From Bacteroidota bacterium (GTDB lineage: Bacteria; Bacteroidota; Bacteroidia; Chitinophagales; Chitinophagaceae): DNA of 37,294 bases. The DNA is taken from assembly GCA_947461595.1 (NCBI GenBank), contig CANHLZ010000002.1:1-37294 (forward strand), written 5' to 3'. This document shows positions 32,298 through 37,294 of the stretch, piece by piece; the first letter of the stretch is position 1; every line of letters begins with the position of its first letter. Made by a program: the position numbers and the translations under genes. The notes beneath the pieces are model-generated. The model was not told where the DNA came from, ran no database searches, and saw only the letters and a program-made list of their open reading frames with translations.

Positions 32298-32969
32298 ATG
32301 TCTTTATCAATAGAACAATTTCAAGCACTTGCACTTGACGAATCTGTTTACATTATAGATACAAGACCTGCCGATTTATTTATTGAAGGCTATATTCCCA
32401 ATGCATTAAACATTACTCCTGCTACTATCAAGTATGCCATAGCTATGGGTATCCTTACCGTAGAAACTCCGATTGTTTTTATTACAGAAGATGATTTAGT
32501 GGCCGAAACCATGGCTTACTTTACAAAAGCTGAATTTACACAAATCAAAGGTTATTTACAAGGTGGTTTTGCAAGCTGGCTGTCTACCTCCAAAAAATAC
32601 GATTTAATTATTGAAGTAGAAGTAGATGAATTGGCCATGGATATTCCCTTTGACGAATATTTAATGGTATTAGATACACGTGAAGAAAATAATTTTGACA
32701 AGGAACATATAAAAAATTCCATTTCTCTCCCTTTATCTGAAATGGGAGATCCGGGTAGCATGTCAGAATTAGATGAGCATTTTAATATTTATATCCTAAC
32801 AGATAATGGACAAAGCAATACCCTTGCTGCTAGTTTATTAAAAAAACAAGGCATTCATAATATCAGAATTACCAAAGGAGGCTGGGAAGAATTATTACAA
32901 ATAAAAGATAAATTCAAATTCGAACGCACTCCACAAAAATCTGCCGAGGAAGACCCCTCCTTAAATTAA
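32298..32969 (+). CDS. Tandem rhodanese-like protein lacking catalytic cysteines
   Basis: 223 residues from the ATG at 32298 (a TTG at 32289 would extend into arsR; the ATG directly after its stop is more likely). Two rhodanese domains: 1-96 (Y-I-I-D-T-R-P, G-Y-I-P-N-A, G-Y-L-Q-G-G-F-A-S-W) and about 115-205 (V-L-D-T-R-E, H-I-K-N-S-I-S-L-P-L, I-T-K-G-G-W-E-E-L). At the active-site loops, where Cys belongs, the text reads F-I-T63-E-D-D and I-L-T168-D-N-G-Q-S. The whole chain has no cysteine. The pattern resembles the C-terminal half of MBL-rhodanese fusions, here without the MBL part. It cannot transfer sulfur by the usual route; binding or signalling is possible. Confidence 0.8.
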   Translation: MSLSIEQFQALALDESVYIIDTRPADLFIEGYIPNALNITPATIKYAIAMGILTVETPIVFITEDDLVAETMAYFTKAEFTQIKGYLQGGFASWLSTSKKYDLIIEVEVDELAMDIPFDEYLMVLDTREENNFDKEHIKNSISLPLSEMGDPGSMSELDEHFNIYILTDNGQSNTLAASLLKKQGIHNIRITKGGWEELLQIKDKFKFERTPQKSAEEDPSLN

Positions 32970-32981
32970 GCATTCACCCAA

Positions 32982-33869
32982 CTAGTGCACTACTAAATTG
33001 CTGTGGATAGTAGCATCATATGGAAATCTCCAACGTCTATGTGTCCATAAATAATTGGAAGGATTTTGCTTTATTTTTTCTTCTAGTACTTTAACATACA
33101 AAGCGGTTAACTGCCCATCTTTAAAATAATTAGGAGAAGTGGTCATGATTTCATATTCAGAATGATAATATCCTCTTTTAACTCTATAAAAATGTACAAA
33201 TACTTGTGCTGTATTATTTAATTTAGCACCTTTCTCTGGACCCTTAACAAAGGGAGTAAGTTGACCAAAAAAGGGAACCCAAAAAGCAGATAAAGGATTG
33301 CCAGGATTTTGATCGGCAGCCAATGCCATTGCATAGCGTCCTTTAGTAGCAAATTTTTGAAACTGTGCTCTAAAATTCGTAGCCGGAATCATGATACTAC
33401 CATACCTTTTTCTTAATCCTAATATTATTTTATTAAAATAAGGATTACTCAAAGGCATATATACAGCAATAAATGGATACTGACCATACTTGGCTACGCC
33501 CCAATTGGCAAACTCCCAATTAAAAAAATGGCCTGCCATAATTTGTACATTTTGCCCAGTCTTATATAAATCATTCAATACTTCATAATTTGAACTAAAC
33601 CTTTTCTCAAAAGTTTTATCTGACATAGAAAGTAACTTAAAAGTTTCAATAAAGGAATCTGTAAATTGTCTATAAAAATCATTGGCAATTTTTTTCCTTT
33701 CGAGAACAGTCTTATTGGGAAATGCAATACTTAAGTTTTGTTTCACCACCTCTACTCTATACTTGACTACTCTTTGTAATATAAAAGCAACAATATCGCT
33801 TAATAAATACATGAATCGCCAAGGAAGCAAAGAAAATAAATAACAAAAACTATAAATAATAAAATACAT
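32982..33869 (-). CDS. LpxL/HtrB-like lysophospholipid/lipid A acyltransferase
   Basis: 295 residues. One membrane segment at the N-terminus; the catalytic H114-F-F-N-W-E119 (H-x4-D/E) follows M-A-G, as in LpxL-type enzymes. Later landmarks R-Y-A-M-A-L-A-A-D-Q-N-P-G and W-V-P-F-F-G-Q fit. The family adds secondary acyl chains to lipid A or acylates ornithine and similar lipids. It follows ispG by 24 bases on the same strand, so they are probably one transcript, and converges with the rhodanese gene. Confidence 0.87.
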   Translation of the reverse strand: MYFIIYSFCYLFSLLPWRFMYLLSDIVAFILQRVVKYRVEVVKQNLSIAFPNKTVLERKKIANDFYRQFTDSFIETFKLLSMSDKTFEKRFSSNYEVLNDLYKTGQNVQIMAGHFFNWEFANWGVAKYGQYPFIAVYMPLSNPYFNKIILGLRKRYGSIMIPATNFRAQFQKFATKGRYAMALAADQNPGNPLSAFWVPFFGQLTPFVKGPEKGAKLNNTAQVFVHFYRVKRGYYHSEYEIMTTSPNYFKDGQLTALYVKVLEEKIKQNPSNYLWTHRRWRFPYDATIHSNLVVH

Positions 33870-33893
33870 GTAGTGATTTATACGATCATCAAA

Positions 33894-35909
33894 TTATTGC
33901 GGTGCTATCCAAGCACCATGTTCTTTCAAAAGTTGAATGAGTTCATCTACAGCTACCGCGCTGTCTATATTCCTTTTCATCACTTCCTTCCCTTTGTACA
34001 AAGTGATTTTACCTACTCCACTTCCCACATAACCAAAGTCGGCATCTGCCATTTCCCCAGGTCCATTTACAATACAACCCATAATGGCTATCTTCAAACC
34101 TTTTAAATGACTGGTTACACTTCTTATTTTAGCGGTGGTTTCCTGCAATTCAAATAAGGTTCTGCCACAACTAGGGCAAGAAATATATTCTGTTTTTGAA
34201 ATTCTAGTTCTAGTGGCTTGTAATATTCCAAAAGCAGTGGTATTTAAAAACTGTTCCATGGAAAGATTGCTAAAATAATTTCTACCAGATACTTTACCTC
34301 CTTCCGTGGACAAAGCAAAATCGGAGTGCACTTTTTCATTCACTCCCAAAAACAAACCATCTCCCATGCCATCCAATAAAAGAGCGCCTGTTTCAGTCGC
34401 AAAATGTATCAAATGCTCATCGGCAGTAGCCCATGCACTTTGCGTAGATAAAATAATAGGATTGCTAATATTTAATTCCATCATTCGAACCACCATGCGA
34501 CGCACTGCTGGCATCGCATGTGCTAAGGGACTGCTCAAGCAAAAAACAACTGATTTGTCTTTAGCAATTTCTAGCAATTGGTCTTCTCTTATTCCATTCT
34601 TAAACCCAAAACAATCTACTTCTACAAAGTTGATAAAAGCGCTTTTACGAGTGGCTTTTAAATATTCTTTATAATCAAAAATGGGTAAATATTTCGTGCG
34701 GTCAGTTACGGTTTCCCATAATTCAGGGGTAGTAATCACTCTTAAGGTACCAGGTAATTCAAAATCCAATAACGCATTTTGTAAATAAATAAAATCCGCA
34801 GCCGCATCCGAAATATTCCACTTGTCGGTAGCTGCATCATATTGATACCCTATTGCAATTAGATCATCTGGGGCAATAGTTGGTTTATGTCTGAAATCGG
34901 AAATTACCACAGGAACAGACTTACTTCCAATAATATGATTGCTTATAGTAGCTCTTCTTTTATATTCAAAAGGATTGTAGGTCAATTTTTCAATGGAGGG
35001 GATATGCTGGATACCTTTCATTCTATTTGCGGGATATCTCCTCACTAAATCTTTACACACAGGTATTTCTAATTCTGGGTCTTCTGTTAAACTTACTCTA
35101 ATAGTATCACCAATACCATCTTCTAATAAAGTACCTATGCCAATGGCACTTTTAATACGACCATCTTCCCCATCACCTGCTTCAGTTACACCCAGATGCA
35201 ATGGATAACATTCTTTAAATTCATTTTGCATTTGTTGTATCAGCAATCGATAAGCTTGCACCATCACTAATGGATTGCTCGATTTCATGCTTAGAATAAT
35301 TTGGTGGTAGTCTAAGCTTCTTGCAATACGTAGAAATTCCATAGCACTCTCTACCATACCCATCGCTGTATCACCATACCTACTCATTATACGATCACTT
35401 AAGGAACCATGATTGGTACCAATGCGCATGGCAGTTCCATGCTGCTTGCAAATCAAAACCAAAGGAGAAAATCTTTCTCTAATCCTTTCTATTTCTTCTA
35501 AATATTCCGCATCTGTATATTCAATTTGTTCAAATTTTTTCTTGTCTACATAGTTACCCGGATTCACTCTTACTTTGGCCACAATAGTGGCAGCTATTTC
35601 AGCAGCATTGGGTGTAAAATGTATATCTGCAACTAAAGGGGTAGTAAAACCTTTGGCTTGTAAGGAAGCTTTAATAGCAGCTAAATTTTCCGCTTCCGTT
35701 TTACTTGGTGCAGTAATCCTTACTAATTCTGCCCCTGCTTCAATACAACGAATTACTTGAGCCACTGTTTTTTCGGTATCTAAAGTATCCGTAGTGGTCA
35801 TTGTTTGAATTCGGATCGGTTGACCTCCGCCAATGATTAAATCACCCACTTTTACTTCTCTAGTAATTAGGCGTTGATAGTTGGTTAAAGAATTGCAATA
35901 TTGTTCCAT
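33894..35909 (-). CDS. ispG: 4-hydroxy-3-methylbut-2-enyl diphosphate synthase, long form
   Basis: 671 residues, against about 370-400 for the E. coli form; the long form carries an extra domain between the TIM barrel and the iron-sulfur domain and is known in Bacteroidota, Chlamydiae and plants. The barrel starts R-E-V-K-V-G-D-L-I-I-G-G-G and includes R-I-G-T-N-H-G-S-L-S. The 4Fe-4S ligands are C578-P-S-C581 and C612 in M-G-C-I-V-N-G-P-G-E. It makes HMBPP in the MEP isoprenoid pathway. A near-perfect -7 box (TACCTTTA, 35929-35922 on the minus strand) lies ahead. Confidence 0.95.
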   Translation of the reverse strand: MEQYCNSLTNYQRLITREVKVGDLIIGGGQPIRIQTMTTTDTLDTEKTVAQVIRCIEAGAELVRITAPSKTEAENLAAIKASLQAKGFTTPLVADIHFTPNAAEIAATIVAKVRVNPGNYVDKKKFEQIEYTDAEYLEEIERIRERFSPLVLICKQHGTAMRIGTNHGSLSDRIMSRYGDTAMGMVESAMEFLRIARSLDYHQIILSMKSSNPLVMVQAYRLLIQQMQNEFKECYPLHLGVTEAGDGEDGRIKSAIGIGTLLEDGIGDTIRVSLTEDPELEIPVCKDLVRRYPANRMKGIQHIPSIEKLTYNPFEYKRRATISNHIIGSKSVPVVISDFRHKPTIAPDDLIAIGYQYDAATDKWNISDAAADFIYLQNALLDFELPGTLRVITTPELWETVTDRTKYLPIFDYKEYLKATRKSAFINFVEVDCFGFKNGIREDQLLEIAKDKSVVFCLSSPLAHAMPAVRRMVVRMMELNISNPIILSTQSAWATADEHLIHFATETGALLLDGMGDGLFLGVNEKVHSDFALSTEGGKVSGRNYFSNLSMEQFLNTTAFGILQATRTRISKTEYISCPSCGRTLFELQETTAKIRSVTSHLKGLKIAIMGCIVNGPGEMADADFGYVGSGVGKITLYKGKEVMKRNIDSAVAVDELIQLLKEHGAWIAPQ

Positions 35910-35943
35910 AAATAGTATACGTAAAGGTAATTATTTTATCGAC

Positions 35944-36693
35944 CTATCTAAGCCCTTTTAAAAATCCCTGTTGTAATAAAATGGCTTTCAATAAAGATAC
36001 TGAAGACATGGAGGCAGTCTGATTGTCCATTCCTTTGGTCCCAGCACTTGTATTTAAAACAAAAAAGTAGATATGCTTATTTTCTTCAACAAAACCTACC
36101 ACCCACGAATTTTGGCTCAATGAATCAGAAGCTTCTATATAACTTAAATGATAGTTGCTATTATCCTCTTTTGAAATCATTTTTTTAAATAACTCCTGCG
36201 AACGCTTTTGAAAGGGCAACTCTTTAAAATACATTTTTTTAATAAGGCCAAGCTGTTCGTCGGCAGTGATACGTAAGGATTGATCTCTCCAAAATTCATT
36301 GCTATTAGCACTTATCACCCCTTTCCCATAATGAATAGAATCAATGCTTTTAATGATTGTCTCTCTTCCAAGAATGGACATTAAATTTTGATAAAATGCA
36401 CTTGAATCGGTGCTCACCCAGGTATTTTGATTTTGATTGATGACCCCCTTGTCCAATGCAATTAAACTTGGGATGATAAAAAAAGTATTCAATGGACTAT
36501 AGGCCGAATCTTTATACCGAGACAAATTTGCAATAGTAAATTGACCAGAACCATTTTCGAGTAAAGCAAAGCTTCCTTGAACGCCTGCACTATCCAAAAG
36601 TTTTGAAATGCCAGCATCCAATTTTACATTGTTTGGCGAGCAGGCAAAAAATAAGGTTGCCACAATAAATAAGGAAAAAAGCTTTTGATTCAT
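35944..36693 (-). CDS. Class-D beta-lactamase-like lipoprotein, active-site motifs degenerate
   Basis: 249 residues. The lipobox F-F-A-C18 marks a lipoprotein. The body aligns by eye with class D (OXA) beta-lactamases: P-L-N69-T-F-F72-I-I-P-S-L-I-A-L at the S-T-F-K site, E-F-W-R-D-Q-S-L-R-I-T-A-D-E-Q with E-L-P-F-Q-K-R-S-Q-E-L, and W-V-V-G-F-V-E near 197. The S-x-x-K Ser and Lys are Asn and Phe; Y-G-N reads Y122-G-K; K-T-G seems replaced by E187-A-S or nearby. It therefore cannot be an ordinary beta-lactamase; it may be a penicillin-binding-fold pseudoenzyme, a sensor or scaffold. It is a single gene with its own putative -7 box. Confidence 0.7.
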   Translation of the reverse strand: MNQKLFSLFIVATLFFACSPNNVKLDAGISKLLDSAGVQGSFALLENGSGQFTIANLSRYKDSAYSPLNTFFIIPSLIALDKGVINQNQNTWVSTDSSAFYQNLMSILGRETIIKSIDSIHYGKGVISANSNEFWRDQSLRITADEQLGLIKKMYFKELPFQKRSQELFKKMISKEDNSNYHLSYIEASDSLSQNSWVVGFVEENKHIYFFVLNTSAGTKGMDNQTASMSSVSLLKAILLQQGFLKGLR

Positions 36694-36713
36694 AATACTA
36701 TTTTAACGAGGTA

Positions 36714-36721
36714 CAAATTTA
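36714..36721 (-). promoter_or_regulatory. Putative -7 box (TAAATTTG) for the OXA-like gene
   Basis: Perfect TAnnTTTG on the minus strand, about 20 bases ahead of the ATG at 36693, between it and the terminator of the FKBP gene. No TTTG at the usual upstream distance. Confidence 0.4.
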
Positions 36722-36739
36722 CCACTTAATACCAATAAA

Positions 36740-36775
36740 AACACCCCCAACCTGTGAATTCAGGAAGGGGGTGTT
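36740..36775 (-). terminator. Rho-independent terminator after the FKBP gene
   Basis: Outer stem AACACCCCC (36740-36748) with GGGGGTGTT (36767-36775), inner stem CCTG (36751-36754) with CAGG (36761-36764), loop TGAATT. On the minus strand the hairpin is followed by TTTTATT. It ends the FKBP transcript and separates it from the OXA-like gene. Confidence 0.88.
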
Positions 36776-36792
36776 CAACATTTTTAAGGTGC

Positions 36793-37294
36793 TTATTCTA
36801 TGCCCAATAATTCTACTTCAAATATCAAAGTAGACCCTGGTCCTATGAATGGTCCAGCTGAACGCTCACCATAAGCTAACTCTGAAGGAATAAATAACTT
36901 CCATTTACTGCCCAATGTCATTAATTGCAATCCATCTTGCCAGCCTTTAATTACTCCATTCAAAGGAAAGCTAATTGGCTCACCTCTTTGAACAGAACTA
37001 TCAAAAACAGTTCCATCAATTAAAGTGCCATGGTAATGTACTTTCACTTTACTCTTTAAAGTAGGTTTGGTGGTGTCATTGCTTGCTACAATAACTTGGT
37101 ATTGCATGCCATTAGACATTTTAATTACGCCTGGTTTTTTTGCATTTTCAGCTAAAAAATTAGCGCCAATTTCGCGATTTAGTGTGATTTTTTCTTGACT
37201 CATTGTATCTTGGTAGGTTTTAATGCAAACGTCTAATAAACTATCTGGAATGACTCCTTTTGAAAGAAATCCAGCTAAGATACCCTTTTCAAAG
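36793..37294 (-). CDS. FKBP-type peptidyl-prolyl cis-trans isomerase, 5' end beyond window
   Basis: Open in frame to the right edge of the window, so the N-terminus is missing; an ATG at 37203 is internal. The upstream residues ([10 protein letters not shown], then [12 protein letters not shown]) belong to the FKBP N-terminal dimerisation domain, ending in [12 protein letters not shown], a hallmark of FklB/Mip types. The FKBP domain follows: [27 protein letters not shown], and I-P-S-E-L-A-Y-G. Such proteins help fold exported proteins; whether this one is exported cannot be read because the signal region is outside. Confidence 0.9.
   Translation of the reverse strand, partial: FEKGILAGFLSKGVIPDSLLDVCIKTYQDTMSQEKITLNREIGANFLAENAKKPGVIKMSNGMQYQVIVASNDTTKPTLKSKVKVHYHGTLIDGTVFDSSVQRGEPISFPLNGVIKGWQDGLQLMTLGSKWKLFIPSELAYGERSAGPFIGPGSTLIFEVELLGIE

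Noticed and set aside
33873-34106. Plus-strand frame over the end of ispG
   Set aside because: It is the complement of a well-supported gene with intact cluster ligands and has no recognisable features.
35944-36693. Calling this gene an active beta-lactamase resistance gene
   Set aside because: The catalytic Ser and Lys and the K-T-G motif are not present, so resistance activity is not supported.

Overview
The window is an AT-rich chromosomal stretch from a member of the phylum Bacteroidota, most likely the family Chitinophagaceae. The phylum is supported by a PorZ-like protein with a type IX secretion C-terminal domain, a DUF5606 protein, the long IspG form with an inserted domain, a TAHPTQ-type PEP carboxylase, and TAnnTTTG (-7) promoter boxes in front of many genes. 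The family is an inference from overall resemblance. I see no rRNA, tRNA, CRISPR array, insertion sequence, phage gene or attachment site, and no gene-free stretch longer than about 220 bases. The region reads as core genome, densely packed in short operons.

Layout. 1-210 is the tail of purD. 318-6209 is the cell-elongation cluster mreB-mreC-mreD-mrdA(PBP2)-rodA, with a metallo-beta-lactamase-fold hydrolase just behind it. 7066-9657 is PEP carboxylase, facing an AlkA-like DNA glycosylase. 10369-12018 holds a small secreted SnoaL-like protein, a small membrane protein and an M23 endopeptidase, the last divergent from alaS. 12142-17494 is alaS-gatB-thioredoxin-like lipoprotein. 17522-23236 is a minus-strand operon read as DegT-type aminotransferase, rpoN (sigma-54), PAP2-like membrane protein, RND/MMPL exporter. 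23331-23747 is DUF5606, followed by three 31-bp tandem repeats and a strong terminator. 23967-29037 is a GH3/beta-lactamase two-domain enzyme followed after 4 bases by porZ. Then come a PliI-like secreted protein (-), an aldose-1-epimerase (+), RidA (-), tsaB (+), an ArsR-type regulator coupled to a tandem rhodanese-like protein (+), a minus-strand pair ispG then LpxL-like acyltransferase, a class-D-beta-lactamase-like lipoprotein, and an FKBP-type isomerase that runs off the right edge.

A cell-envelope theme recurs: the elongasome, LytM peptidase, GH3/serine hydrolase, PorZ, lysozyme-inhibitor-like protein, LpxL-like acyltransferase, RND exporter, PAP2-like protein and the penicillin-binding-fold lipoprotein all act on or in the envelope. 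The rest is central metabolism and translation.

I found no complete unknown system. The points most worth a second look are: (1) a class-D beta-lactamase-like lipoprotein in which all three active-site motifs appear lost; (2) an ArsR regulator with no cysteine, coupled to a tandem rhodanese with no cysteine that resembles the detached tail of MBL-rhodanese fusions; (3) the 31-bp tandem repeats overlapping a hairpin at the DUF5606 stop codon; (4) the GH3-beta-lactamase fusion abutting porZ; (5) the rpoN operon carrying a divergent PAP2-like protein and an exporter. All family calls come from reading motifs by eye; no database search was run.
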